Source: Sympetrum striolatum
Taxonomy: Eukaryota > Arthropoda > Insecta > Odonata > Libellulidae
DNA length: 64,000 nt
Direction: 5' to 3'
Assembly (NCBI GenBank): GCA_947579665.1
Contig: OX388346.1
Location: forward strand, 91,514,615 to 91,578,614
Shown: piece after piece, positions 36,910 to 48,929 of the stretch
Layout: every line of letters starts with the position of its first letter
How positions within the stretch are numbered: the stretch's first letter is position 1
The notes under the pieces: generated by a model
The model's database searches: none
What the model saw: the letters and a program-made list of their open reading frames with translations, nothing else
Told to the model about the DNA's origin: nothing
Program-made: the position numbers and the translations under genes

Positions 36910-37785
36910 TCGATGTCTTTTTTATGGAGCAGTTTAGCTGAAAATTTTATCACCTGTGCAACTCGTAAATAACGAAGGGAGAAATGGTCTAAATAAATTA
37001 AAACGAGAAAAGATTGCCGAATTAAGTCGAAATGGGCTTTATTTTCGTGTTTTTATATGTACTAGAGGATAACAATGCAGCGACAATGGTAAAATAATGC
37101 AGCAACAATCGCTCAACCAACAATGCCGTTACCATGGACTTCATTTCCACCAACCGAAGTCCGCGATACGAAAAATCTTTCTAAGCGAATCTCTAATTAG
37201 CGAACTAATCATAAATCGAGCGGGATAATCACAAATTAAGCGAGTTAATAATTTAAATTTGCATTAATGTAATTATCGGATAGTATTCTTAGATAAGGAG
37301 GCAATTTTCATAGCGTAATTCGTACATTATGATTCAAATTAACTTGTCGAAACTTGCGACCATGTTGGGGTACTCGTATCATACATGCAGGAATTACGTA
37401 AGTAAATGGGTGCTAATGCATGAAAAGTAAATCATTAAGGGATATCTATTATCATCGCGTTAGGTACTACGTACTAATTGAATACTACGTTTTAATTTTA
37501 AAGAGGTAGAAAAAGAACTCAATTTGAAATTCTGTTTGGAGAGGATGACAGATAATTAAATGTACGAAAGACGAAATATAATAGGTATATAATAAAAAGC
37601 ACAGAAATTCAAACGCGAAAAGCAATCCACTATATACGTAGAACAACGATATCTTAACATCGTTGAAGGATATCATTGCATTTCTTGTGTAGATTTTGAT
37701 GTTTAAACGAAAGTTGCACTTTCTTGATATTCTACGATAACATTTATCGAAAGAAACATTAAAAAATATTCAAAATACATCAAAG
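36910..37785. other. AT-rich intergenic DNA
   Basis: No gene is recognised. A loose repeat of TTAGCGAA/AAATCGAGC-type words lies at 37180-37250. A short inverted repeat CAACGATATC...CATCGTTG lies near 37643-37664. Confidence 0.4.
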
Positions 37786-37792
37786 TTTCATC

Positions 37793-38014
37793 ATGGCAGA
37801 TGAAATTAGAATTGTAAACAAATTTGTATTCAACGTAAATAATGGTCGTTGCCAAAGATTTAATGTTCGAGAGGAGGAGAAAAAACGCGACAAATTGGCG
37901 ATAAAACAAAAGGTTTGCAAATTTCGTGCCGGAATGTTTAAATCCGTCGCAAGAAAAGAAAACTTTGATCTTTTAGATGTCATTCAGTTAAAGTCTTATA
38001 GCTGTGAAGAATAA
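37793..38014 (+). CDS. Small unrecognised ORF, 73 aa
   Basis: The ATG is in good context (ATCATGG). The frame is a basic, lysine/arginine-rich protein of 73 residues (EEEKKRDK in the middle, three cysteines) that stops just before AATAAA at 38011-38018, a compact polyadenylation-like arrangement. No TATA box or intron is evident. The composition looks protein-like, but I do not recognise a family. It may be a short gene, a retrocopy or part of a mobile element. Confidence 0.35.
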   Translation: MADEIRIVNKFVFNVNNGRCQRFNVREEEKKRDKLAIKQKVCKFRAGMFKSVARKENFDLLDVIQLKSYSCEE

Positions 38015-38049
38015 ATAAAATATCCATAAGAAATGCATGCAATGTTCAT

Positions 38050-39830
38050 TGTCATCCTTCCCAGGTTCTAATACTTTAGTACAATTAAATAAATAGAAAC
38101 ATCATCCCAGCTTAGGAAATTTTTGCAAGGAAATATTATATTAAGATTGATATTTTATTATATGTATTTTGAAAAGTTTCGTTACATTAAAAAAGTTATT
38201 TTTCAATAACCTATCCCATTGAACTGAGCTAAGATGAAAGATTTTAGATACATTTCTTGGTAAATAGACTACTGTATTCAATCCTACATGTATTTTCACC
38301 ATTGAGGAACACCGGGTACTTCAACTAGTATCTTTTAAAGGTGTCGTCATATCTGAGAAATACTGATATCAACCGCTCAATCGATTATCTATACTCTACG
38401 GAACATACTTTTGAATCTTTTCTAATGCTGATAAAGCTTCCTAGGGTATTCATCTCTCTTGAGTGTTTGTTTGGTGAGCAGGTGAAAATTAATGTCATAG
38501 CTGAGTGATTGAAAATTGATAACACCGTAATTGTTTCGTAACTATTTAAACCTTGTTAACTACTCTATTATGTTAGTTGAGGTTTTACCTTTTACCGCTA
38601 TTCCTTGTCTACTTATTCCTTCCCTTTGTTTATTTAATTAAGTTTTTTTCGGCTTGATCAAGGTGCATTTCTCTTTCACCTCCTGTTCGAAGATACACCA
38701 GGAAAATATATTACACATTTTCTTTTATCCCAGTATCTTTCATATCTGTGATAATATGACAGAAACTAAGTGGTCTTGATATGACAATTTTGGTTACTTA
38801 ATTCTAGAAATATTGTTTTTCAACCGAGTATAAAGTACTGTAACTTAGCTTAAGTGAACTTATACAATTCTGTCTCAGCTTTCTTAATATATTGTGGTTA
38901 ACTGACTACATAGTTCTTTTATTTCCTTCACCTTAATATTTTCCGTTAATTGCAAGCAATCAAAAGTGTTTTGTTTCATCCGACTTAAAAACGTTATAAG
39001 GTCGGTCGGATTCTAGCATTACAAATGCCAATTGCTACAGACAACTGAATAGTGGTTGCAGTAAGTAAAGAAACCCATAACGCAGAGATATATATTACAA
39101 TAGCAATAGCTTAACATTCGCTAGCTTGGGTTATTTTCGACAATTGTCACGTTTTAAAAAAATTCGAGTGAAACGCAATTGTAAAATTACGGGTTTTATT
39201 TCCTAATTGCGATGGAAATTGAATTTTTCAAATCATAATATTAGTCAGTTTAAAGAAAACACTAAGCAAATTTCATTTAAAATATAAGTGAGTCTTTTTA
39301 GATTCAATGAAATATAAACGTCAAATAAAACATGTCAGATATATGACTTAGTGATCTATAGTTCTTTGCCATTGTTTCAAGTACTCTGTTTAAGTTATCT
39401 TCCGATCTTTGATTCGTAATAAATTGAATGAGAACAAAACAGATTTTGTCCGGTTCATTGGATTCCGTGAATCGTGTAATTATATTTATTATTAACTTTT
39501 GCAGTATATTATCTTTTAATTACATTATGCTACTACTTTTTACGTAAGCTATAGATATGAATTGTAAACTCAAAACGCATAAGCCAGATTAGAGAAGGTA
39601 TAACCAATAAAAAAGCCAAGTTCTTTGAAAACAGATACGTTACATTCCAAGATTGATTCATTCATTGGAGTTAACAATCCAACGAGTTATTGTCATATCA
39701 GTACTGATACTGTCCAACAAATTGGGCAAAATAAATACTGATATAACTTCCGTCAGGCATGATTAAAGCGCATGACTATTTATGATTGTAATATGTATTC
39801 ATTTCTGATGTTAAAATCCCGGTCTTGTTT
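38050..39830. other. AT-rich intergenic DNA upstream of the kinase gene
   Basis: I see no gene, RNA gene or clear repeat here. Some distal regulatory sequence of the gene at 40.2 kb could lie here, but nothing specific is visible. Confidence 0.4.
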
Positions 39831-39834
39831 GCAA

Positions 39835-40174
39835 ACCATTCCTAGAGCACAGTTCAGAAACGGACGAGGCAAAAATGGCACACGATGTATTTGGGAAGCA
39901 GAGCGGAAGCGAAGTAGCGCAGTCTCCTTTGCTTCTGTCGATGTACTGATTCACTAATGTTAAAGGCGTCGCGCTTCCGAAGCACTGCCTCTGCGGACGC
40001 CTCACACGGAATGGAGGAGTAAGTGCTACGCTGCGCATGCGTAAAGGGGGAAGAGTACTCAAGAATCGTCCTTGACGGAATGGAAACTGAAGAGATAAAC
40101 GTCATGGGAGCGGATGACGAGGCAAGATCAGTCGCTGCTCAACAAGAGGAGAATTCTGTCGTGCAGAGAGTATT
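39835..40174 (+). promoter_or_regulatory. CpG-rich promoter / 5' leader of the EcKinase-like gene
   Basis: GC content and CpG rise abruptly here relative to the AT-rich upstream. A perfect NRF1/Ewg-type palindrome TGCGCATGCG lies at 40032-40041, about 140 bases before the start codon. A donor-like GTAAGTG near 40018 and an acceptor-like TGTCGTGCAG ending about 40166 would permit a short leader intron. Two upstream ATGs (40080, 40104) are out of frame with the gene. No TATA box was noted. The function is inferred from position and composition. Confidence 0.45.
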
Positions 40175-41482
40175 ATGGAGGACCTTTCTTCGCTGATTGA
40201 CCGCGAGGAATTAAAGCGTGCTGCAGCGAAAGCCGAGGGTGTCAAAGACGTGCAGTTATGTGGTCCTATCGAGGTGAAGAGAGCCACCACAGCCGTCGAG
40301 GGGTTTAATGCTTTGGTGCTGAGAGTCGCTTACCAACTGGAAGACCTTCGACGGAGGGTGCTTGTAATCAAGCGAATGCCTTTGGTAGAGAGTCAGATTG
40401 AGCTGGCGACGCGAGGCAGGGTATTCGACCACGAGGGGGCCTTCTTCGATAGGGTGGTTCCTTTGATGGAGGCTGCAGCTAATGGCAGAGTGGTACTTCC
40501 TTTGCCCAAGTGTTACCTAGTCGCTACTGGTAGAAGGGATAAGGACGTGATCTTCATGGAAGATCTTGCGGAAGGCGGTTACCGAACTCCAGGAAACGAA
40601 TTCCTGGTCGACGGGTTGGATCTACCCCACTGCTTGGCGGTGTTCAAGAAGCTGGGCATCCTGCACGGTGCGGCGATAGCGGCCGAGAGGAGACTTCCTG
40701 CCGAGTCAGCTGGATGGGTCCATATCAAAGAATTTGCCAAAGATACCGTATTTTACGAGACGGACCCATCGGAGCCTCCGATGCCATTGCTAGGGATGGT
40801 GGATACTGCTTTGAAGACGGTGGAAACTCTCTCTAAGGAGATAGATGGAATGCCCAAGGTAGCGTTGGCTTCCGGGGCCTTACAAAAAGTTTTCCCTGAG
40901 GTATGGCCATCCATGTGCAGAATGGTGCGTCCAGACCCCAACGGCCGCAACGTGCTCAGTCACGGAGACTGCTGGATGAGAAACGTGATGGTCCGATACG
41001 ATGAACGTTCCAAAGAACCGTCTGATGTGAAATTCGTAGATCTACAGGCAGTTAGGTACTGCAATCCGAGCATTGATATCAATAACTTCATCTACTTCAA
41101 CACCGTGAGATCTTTCAGAGATCGTCATCTGGAGCAGTTGGTGAGGGAGTACTATGTATCCTTATCAGAGACCCTTCGGGTGATGGAGGCAGGTCCTCAG
41201 CCGTTTACATTCGCAGATTTGATGTCAGATATCCAAGGAGAGTATAGACTCTTTGGGGTAATAGTAGGTGTGCTATTCGCTCCAATTCTGCGTCAAGGTG
41301 AAGATTTCGTGCCCTCAACGGCGGAGGAAATGACGCCTGAGAAATACAAAGAGTTTTTCGAGACTGGAGGATCCTCTAATATTCGTGCTCGATTTGCCAG
41401 TGATTCAAAGTTTCGGTCTGCAATGGAGGAATGTATTCGAGAGTTTGTTGAAGTTGCTGTTCCGCGATTTCAAGTGATATAA
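40175..41482 (+). CDS. EcKinase-like / CHK kinase-like protein, intact single exon
   Basis: 435 residues, the normal size for arthropod EcKinase-like (DUF227/CHK) proteins, soluble and without signal peptide. Motifs in order: a candidate ATP-binding lysine in VLVIKRMP (Lys66), the DVIFMEDL hinge-like motif (Met128-Asp130), the catalytic Brenner-type LSHGDCWMRN (His263, Asp265, Asn270), and the metal-binding DLQ (Asp289) followed by NPSIDINNFIYF. Known members phosphorylate small molecules such as ecdysteroids (at C-22) and probably xenobiotics or plant compounds; the substrate here is unknown. The start at 40175 is the first ATG in frame after an upstream TGA. The coding region is GC-richer than everything around it and unbroken, arguing for selection. 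Candidate poly(A) signals follow at 41700 (ATTAAA) and 41999 (AATAAA). Confidence 0.95.
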   Translation: MEDLSSLIDREELKRAAAKAEGVKDVQLCGPIEVKRATTAVEGFNALVLRVAYQLEDLRRRVLVIKRMPLVESQIELATRGRVFDHEGAFFDRVVPLMEAAANGRVVLPLPKCYLVATGRRDKDVIFMEDLAEGGYRTPGNEFLVDGLDLPHCLAVFKKLGILHGAAIAAERRLPAESAGWVHIKEFAKDTVFYETDPSEPPMPLLGMVDTALKTVETLSKEIDGMPKVALASGALQKVFPEVWPSMCRMVRPDPNGRNVLSHGDCWMRNVMVRYDERSKEPSDVKFVDLQAVRYCNPSIDINNFIYFNTVRSFRDRHLEQLVREYYVSLSETLRVMEAGPQPFTFADLMSDIQGEYRLFGVIVGVLFAPILRQGEDFVPSTAEEMTPEKYKEFFETGGSSNIRARFASDSKFRSAMEECIREFVEVAVPRFQVI

Positions 41483-42545
41483 GGTGAATCAAAACAATAG
41501 ACTAACACCATGGATATTCTGTTGTGTATCCGTCCCACCAAGCTGTCGTAATACGACCCACCACACGAGTGAACAAATTTCTAAGAAAGTAAATTTTATT
41601 ATTTCACTCTTCTCTTGCATCTTTTGTAGTTGTAATCCTTTTTACTCTGTTCTGGTACTTCTCTAATTGCGAAAATGTGGAGAGACACAAGACTTAAAAA
41701 TTAAAATATTTAACAAGATGTTATTGATTCTCAAAGTTATTTTGTGATCAAATTCATTTGTATTTTACCCAGATTAACTTTAAATTTTTAATGAGAATTT
41801 CAAAATATAATTATTCACTTTTACTTTTCTGTCTTCTGTTAGAAAGTCACCTGCTTCTATTTATGACTTTAATTTATTCTCTACTTTCTTAATCAAAAGC
41901 CCATATAATTTTTGAAAATGCTCAGAACTCTCTGATACATGAATATCTTATTTTGAATGTAGCATCATAAAATTCCTGATTAGTTTTTGAAAATCAAAAA
42001 TAAAACTTTTTGATCAAGATAGCTTGTTGGGTCCTTTTTGGGTTTTTTTTGTTAAAATAAGGAAATCCCTTTGTTATAAAAATTCTAAGATACCACAATA
42101 CCTGATTTTATATTGTCTTGGAATATAGTGACATTCAATATTTCAAGAGGAAATATCTTCACAATAATTCAGGAAATAGATGTTACATGAATGAGAATCT
42201 AACTTGAATGAGATATAAGAAAAGATTTCGACAAAGTGTCTGGTCTCTATCAAGACCAGGTATAATCAAATTGATTAACTCATGATAATTGTTCACATAA
42301 TAATTTCATATAAAATGTTCAATTTCATGTAACTTTCTAAGCTAGCATTTCAGCATTGAACTGCTATTTGCCCATACATTTTAATAACTATAAAAATAAA
42401 ATGACTGCTTGGTTCAAATAAATTTCACAGATTTTGTTCAACCAATAAATATTTCATAGGAGTAAAAACAGGGACAGAATTATTTCATACGCATTTATAG
42501 GAAAACCGGGTTTCAGATAATGATAATTTCAGATAGTCATTAATA
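41483..42545. other. 3' flank of the kinase gene, AT-rich
   Basis: This contains the presumed 3' untranslated region, with an ATTAAA at 41700-41705 and an AATAAA at 41999-42004. The remainder holds nothing I recognise. Confidence 0.45.
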
Positions 42546-42547
42546 GA

Positions 42548-43412
42548 TAGGGAAATGAGGGGCAGAATGGGGTAAAACTTGAAATGGGGTTTTTCCGCCG
42601 AGTTAGTGCTAATAAATAAGAAAAAATTACTCAATTATATGGAATTGATATGCCGGACAAGTTTGCAAGCAATTTTTGACATTCCATGCTCCTTTGTGTT
42701 TCAGAACACAACACGCCATGTTTTCATTGATTGTTTTCATAATTTTGAGAATCTATTCTTCATTCATATAAGTAATATTTTATCGGAATACTTCAGTAAC
42801 ACTTTTAGCATTCCATTAAATAAATCTATTTTTCAGTATGGTTTCAATGTTTGTTAGTCTAGAATACTTTTGCTATAGAATTGGTTAACCTAAAAATGAA
42901 GTTGTGGGGCAGAACGGGGTACTACCAGGGTGACTAAACCTCCATTTTCAAGAGAAAGTGTAGAAGACTACAACTGTCTTTACTGTCCTGACTAGTCAGC
43001 GGAGGGCTGGACAAGATATGTCAGTTGCTCTACGCAAGCACTCAAGCAGTGTGCTGGAATAGATTGTGAACACCATGAGGCCACCCACATAAGTGTATTA
43101 TGTGAATGACTTGTGTATTTCATGCTCTACATTAGTTATCTTTAATTTTTGTTTTTAAGTTTTTCAATTTAATTTTTAAGTCCATAATGTTTCCTCAATA
43201 ACTTAACATAGTACCCCATTTTGCCCCAGGGTTTCATGAAAAACCATTGATAATATAAAAATGCTAAATGTTCAATACCAAATAAATGACTTTTGACAAA
43301 TTTAATATTGTAATAATATTTTTCATATCATAATATCTAAAATGTTTACTTTCCCTTTGCCCCGAAAAAAATTGAGAAAATTAAGTATTCCGTACTGCCC
43401 CACCTTCCCCTA
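42548..43412. mobile_element. GGGGCAGAAYGGGG-type inverted-repeat element(s)
   Basis: Outer ends: AGGGAAATGAGGGGCAGAAT (about 42549) and, on the other strand, TAGGGGAAGGTGGGGCAGTA (ending about 43412). An inner pair, TGGGGCAGAACGGGGTAC (42904-42921), is mirrored by GTACCCCATTTTGCCCCA (43211-43228). The interior is AT-rich and non-coding. Either one element with duplicated ends or two nested related MITEs would explain this. The superfamily is not identified. Confidence 0.6.
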
Positions 43413-43414
43413 CT

Positions 43415-44310
43415 CAATTGGGTTGAAGCAAATTCCCTATAATTCTGTATCACATAAAAATTGGCAATGGTAGAGTAAACAGATGAAGGGTCAGAATACA
43501 GTTAAGACATCTCACATGTGAACTATGATACTCATACTTTTGTTATAAAATTGGCAGTATTTTTCATTTTCTCTGCCTATGATTTCAGATTTGTATTCAT
43601 CCTACAAACTTAATTAAAAATTATCTTGAGCTTTTACTGTTAGCTTTCTTCCAGTACAATATTCTTCCAAGTTTTCTCTTTATAAAGCAAATATTTACTG
43701 AGAAAAAAGTTGAAAATGAACCATTTTCTGCAATATATACTAGGCCATCATCAGATAACATTTATATTTTAAACCTGATGTTCCTCTTAGAAATCAAAAC
43801 TTCAAGTTGGTTGCATAAGTAACTGAAAGGACGGCTTATGTCTTAGATGTTACTTGAAAAATAATTAAAAGTGTCTTTGTTATCGAATTAAACATTGATT
43901 AAAAAATCTCAAAGATATAAAACTTCTAATTGACTTAGCTAAGTTTGTTAAAATGCATGAATCAATCAGGAAAATTCCTAACATACAATTTGAAACTAAT
44001 ACAAATTGAAATATTCCTTTAGCTGTTGGCAGGTAGTTAAGATAGGTCATTTCAAAAAATGTAATGATGTGTTTAAAAATGTGTCTTCTGGAAAACCTGC
44101 ATTCATATATGAGCCCAATGCATACTTTAATAGCTAGGCTATCATCATCGGGAGTCAGAATAATGAATGTTCAGCCTGTTAAGATGAGCATAAAAGTGCC
44201 TTCTGGCAAGGGGGGGACATGTTATCTGTACCTCAGATGTGGTTGAAATTTGGTGGGAAGATTGTTCTCAAAGCAACATTTACAAATCCCCCCTCACAAT
44301 TCTCCCCCCT
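43415..44310. other. AT-rich intergenic DNA
   Basis: No gene or clear repeat was recognised. Confidence 0.4.
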
Positions 44311-44312
44311 TG

Positions 44313-44604
44313 TGGGATGAGCAAATCTACGGTTTATCTGAAAAACTGTCTTTTATTTTGCATATAGTGCCTGTGTTTTATATCAGCCAACAGATTAGTA
44401 AGGTACTTAGCTCCAGCGAAAAGGTTCCCATGTTCTGTCCCTGCTTGTCAACTTTTTTCTATCTTTAATCAGCATTTTTTTCATCAACAAATTTTCTCAC
44501 AAAGCAAATTTAATGGTTAAGATTGTCCTGTCACCGTGCAATTTAATCTAGATATGCCAAATAAACAATGGTTTTCTGTATAAACCGTAGATTTGCTTAC
44601 TCCA
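44313..44604. mobile_element. MITE-like element with about 34-bp TIRs
   Basis: TGGGATGAGCAAATCTACGG (44313 onward) is matched on the other strand by TGGAGTAAGCAAATCTACGG (ending 44604). The similarity runs on through GTTTAT and GAAAAC for about 34 bases. The 224-bp interior is non-coding. No target duplication is obvious. Confidence 0.65.
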
Positions 44605-46240
44605 AAATGGGAGTGATTATTGAATTAAAACTTTTTAATACAAAATGTGTTTAGTTCAAAAAATAACATACATAGATTTACCAGTTTACCTCTAGAACCT
44701 CTTCTTCTACTACTTGATATAAATAGTTTAACTGTAGGTATACAGAAGAAGATGTTCGTAATTGTCATTATTTGAGCAATTTATTAGGAAAACTTTCCAA
44801 CTAGAGGGTTTAAATCCACTGTTTTTGCAATGAATCACTTGAAAATCTTTAGAACTCCTGTGCCATTCATAAAGAAGATCAAAGCTAAACATTTTCTACC
44901 ATAAGATTCAGAAATGTTTCCAAAAAAATATGTCTTTATGCCATCACAAAGGTAATCTAAGATATTCTAAAACCAAATTAATGTCAAATCAATTTCCTAT
45001 TGAATGTATGAATTATAATATATTAATCCAAAATTAATAAACACATTTGAGCACTTTACCAAGAAAATAAATTAAGCCTGTATTATTTTCCAGTTTATTT
45101 GAAATGACCAGTTTCAGCTATACCTTGTGATTTTCAGGTGAAGATGACAATGTATAGTTTAAACCGGTGAATTAAAATAAACTGTGGAAAATAGTACATG
45201 CTTATTGTATTTTTTTGTAATGGAGTCCCACAAAACACCGCCTTCCTCCACGGAATTTATATTTAGCACTTTATCTAATTTGATCAAAATCATGTACTAT
45301 TTCATCAATTTCTTTATGCTTGAAAAATCCCTTAAAAATAGCCATACAAGTCCATCTGAAGTCAAGTAATTCGCATCTAATCGGTAGACTAATAAACAAC
45401 AGAAAATTTTATATGATAACTATTATTGAATGCTCAAATTATTCCATCAAAAAATATAATGAGAGATATTTTTACTCTGATAGTGATCCTTATTCCATCC
45501 TCTTGGTTTCTAAGCCCTTGTAGACTTAGAATGTTGTTAAATCCTCTTCTAAAAGTTACCACCAAACACCGATATTGAGAGTAGCTTATCCACACTCCAC
45601 AAAAACTGCATCAGTTTCCTTTATTGATCTTATCCTGTGAGGAAGAAAATTATCCTCATTGAAATATCTTGCATAAGTATGGTTGCACACCACACATAAC
45701 TAGGAGATGAGTCTTAATGTTTTAGACCTATGATCGTACTCTCTCCCTTAGGAAGTTATCGGCGAAGAACAAGCTCTTAAACTGTGGAATTACTTCTCTG
45801 CATTACCATTCATTTAGTTCTGTAGTTAGCACTTTAGTTTATTATAAAGATACATTTAAAGTAACACATATTAAGAATGAGAATGTATCGGCAACATAAA
45901 ACTATGCTGGAGTAAACAGATGATCAAATTCAATATATTATCTTATACGCAGTTTCTTTGATTAGAAGGAGGGATAATAATCATTCGGAGACATCAACCA
46001 ACCCGTAAAACAACTACTACCAGCACTGCAAACTCTTAGTAAATGTAATTATATATAAAAACTTCATTATCAAATAAAACTACGTAATCGTGGCACAAAA
46101 CGAGTAACCACAAATTGAACTAGTACTAAACTTACCACATTGACTAATCACTAGCGTGTTCTCAATAAAACTGAACGAAAGCGCGATCAAATATCGATTA
46201 GAATCGATACATACAGCTAGCGAAAAATATCGCTTTACCA
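44605..46240. other. AT-rich intergenic DNA
   Basis: No gene is recognised; short plus-strand frames at 45.18-45.52 kb lack any motif or splice context. Confidence 0.4.
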
Positions 46241-46244
46241 ACAA

Positions 46245-46905
46245 TTAGAGGGACTCTTAAAAGTAAGAACAATGCACTGCTATACCTTATTTATGTGAAT
46301 TACCTCACAAGGATTATTAAATCCTAAATCAGACGATTTGCCAATGACAGCATACTAAACGGACGCATAACGAAAGCATACAATCAAGTTCTTCTGCAAA
46401 ATGACTTAAACCAGCTAGCCGAATGGACTAAATTAAACGGGATGGAAATTAATGTTGGCAAATGTAAACACATCAAATTCTCTAGAAGAAAGTCTCAAAT
46501 ACTACATAATTATTACCTAAATAACGAAATCATTCTAGTTGTATCTGATTGCAAATATTTAGGTATCAAGCTAACAGTAAATCTAAAATGAGGAAGGCAC
46601 ATTGAGGATATTTTTGCAAAGGATTAAAGGAATCTTCCTTTCGTAATGAGGAACCTAACGCGGAGTGGGAAGGGATTCGAGGAAATAGCGTACAAATCTC
46701 TCGTCAGGCCGATTATAGAATACGCAACGGGTGTTTGGGATACCCACGAAACGGGCCTTATTAAGAAACTCGAAGGCGTGCAAAAAAAGGCAGCTAAACC
46801 AATGCTAAACCAATTAAGCTGGGAATCATTGGAGGCGAAAAGGGAGACATTTAAATTAGCTAGGATGTACAAAACAAATAGAACGATGTACCTGGTAAAA
46901 TTCTC
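46245..46905 (+). pseudogene. Non-LTR reverse-transcriptase fragment with mutated active site
   Basis: Broken frames read as the middle and C-terminal part of a CR1/Jockey-type RT. A LYLIYVNYL-like block precedes the catalytic box at 46337-46348, where the expected FADD is FAND. Then come NDLNQLAEWTKLNGMEIN and SDCKYLGI, a stop, and SLVRPIIEYATGVWDTH with KLEGVQKKAA (46690-46800). Both ends are missing. Loss of a catalytic aspartate plus stops makes the copy inactive. Confidence 0.85.
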
Positions 46906-48925
46906 ATGCCAATACTTAAAAATGAGAAAGTTTTCAAAAATATGCTTAAGTTTAACCGTATGTAGTTTATTATACTCTATAATATATATAACTATTAATA
47001 TTATATTGACAGTGATCAATTTAAGTGTGTAATGCTGCTAATTCTCAAATTTTCCAAAGAACACAACATAAAAATTCAATTAATATAAAGTACTTAAAAA
47101 TCAATAGCTTATGATTTGTTTTCAATTGTGGAATCAATACATAAAATATTACCAATGATGCCAATCAGTAATGCAAATGGGAGGTACTCATTACTGTTCT
47201 GAAAAGTGTAGAAAACTTTTTGAAGTATGGAATATATAAAAAGTGTTAATAATTTATCATTTTTATTTACTGATAATTTTTGTACCTCTCAACACAGAAA
47301 TAGATGATTTAATGGATTAAGGATAATGGACTAAGAGTTAATTTCAAGGATGAAATCTTTAACTCCCAGTAGAGGGAATCAAAATTCATAATTTTCTTTA
47401 TTTTAATGTCATTACCTTTAAGAATTTGATATAAAATTTAATGTTGCTGGAAAATTGGCTCAGCTATTTGCTGGCTTTGCTCACTCATATACTTTTGGTC
47501 TGAAGAATTGACTCCATTTTGATTCAATCCATTCAATTTTCATGTTTATCATCGCACATTTCTTGTTGAAAGACAGTTTGAAGACAGTTTAGTACATTTT
47601 AATGACCTAAAATGTACCAAAGCCCTAATCCTCCAAAGTCACTCATGTTGACAATTGGTGTGCCATGCGTAAGCCATATGGCTATGCATATGTTATGGAG
47701 GAACAAAGATTATGGAATGTCATTGGTTCCCATGTAGATAAAGAAATCACATTACACCCCAATAAAATACTTTACTTTCAGAATATTGTTTACAACAACT
47801 ATTTTATTTAATCTTCATATTATACCAGATGAAATATGTAATTTTATGTTGGTTCATATTCCATTTCTCTAAATTAATTCATGAAAAGTCAATACCAGCA
47901 CAAACATTCAGTCAAAAACATCCCTGATAACACCTTTTCCTTCTAGTTTTTCTGGGATAATTTATTTGCGATGAAATTTTGTTCAGCCAGAGCCATGATT
48001 CCTATGAAGTGTGCCAATGATGATGTAAGTATATTAATGCAGTAAAGAATAAAGCAATGGAGTTTGAGATAAAATTAACATGAGTGAAACATAAATAATG
48101 AGGTTTACCTGAGAAAAGAGGTAATTTAATGATTGGGTGGATGAGTGAAACCTAGAATAGATGGATATTTTCTCTTATTAGCGTGGAACTCTTTTTGATG
48201 ATAGAAGATGCAGAATTGAGGTTTGTAAAAGGATAACCTTGGCCAAGTATGCCATCATGAGGCAAATGGAATTGATCTGGGAAGAGTGAGTGAAGGCCTT
48301 CAAGAAGAGTGTGTGGTATGGAATGGAATAAGTGAGTCGGTCTGAAAGAAAAACAATATTGGTGGTAATGGAGATTGTTATGGAAGAGAGAGTTTTGATT
48401 GAAATAATTAAGCATTAACAGAAAAACGAGTGGGTTCAGAGTAAAAGGGGCTGCTAAAGAAAGTAATTGAGAGTAGAATACAAGGGAAAAAATAGAAATA
48501 AAAACAAAAGACAGAAGGTGTTGTATTATGTAATGAGTGAGCTACCAAGAAACAAAAAAATGGCATTGAAAAGTGAATATTAGGACACATGAACCGATCA
48601 AAAGGTTGAACATTCATTTATGTAAGATATATGTTTGGTAAAGAAGTGAAAATAAGAGTCAATGCACTGAATATACATAAGAACTGTGTATTACCAAATA
48701 ATTTAAAATATTAGGGAAAAAATTCGCCGAGATGAGTATTTTATGTTTGTATGAATACAAATCAATGTATGAAACAATATTAATTTTGTGAGATAGAAAA
48801 CTAACTGATGATGTAACTATAACTGCCAGAAGCAAACATCTAAAATGAAAAACTAAAGGAAAGAAAAGTATAACAAGAGTAGAAAGGACAATATCAATGT
48901 AAACTAAGATTCAATAAATGTATTT
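46906..48925. other. AT-rich intergenic DNA
   Basis: No gene is seen. A short inverted repeat GTACATTTTA...TAAAATGTAC lies at about 47592-47617. 48.1-48.65 kb is purine-rich on the + strand; its open frames on the minus strand have no motif. Confidence 0.4.
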
Positions 48926-48929
48926 AAAA

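Noticed and set aside
39811..40290. Overlapping minus-strand frames upstream of and over the kinase start
   Set aside because: CpG-rich composition leaves antisense frames open; they have no motifs and overlap a clear gene or its leader.
40175..41482. Bacterial aminoglycoside phosphotransferase acquired by transfer
   Set aside because: The HGD-type motif is shared by that fold, but the length and the MED, HGDCWMRN and DLQ context fit arthropod EcKinase-like proteins.
47890..48620. Minus-strand frames rich in His, Phe and Ser
   Set aside because: They read through purine-rich low-complexity DNA; no family words are present.
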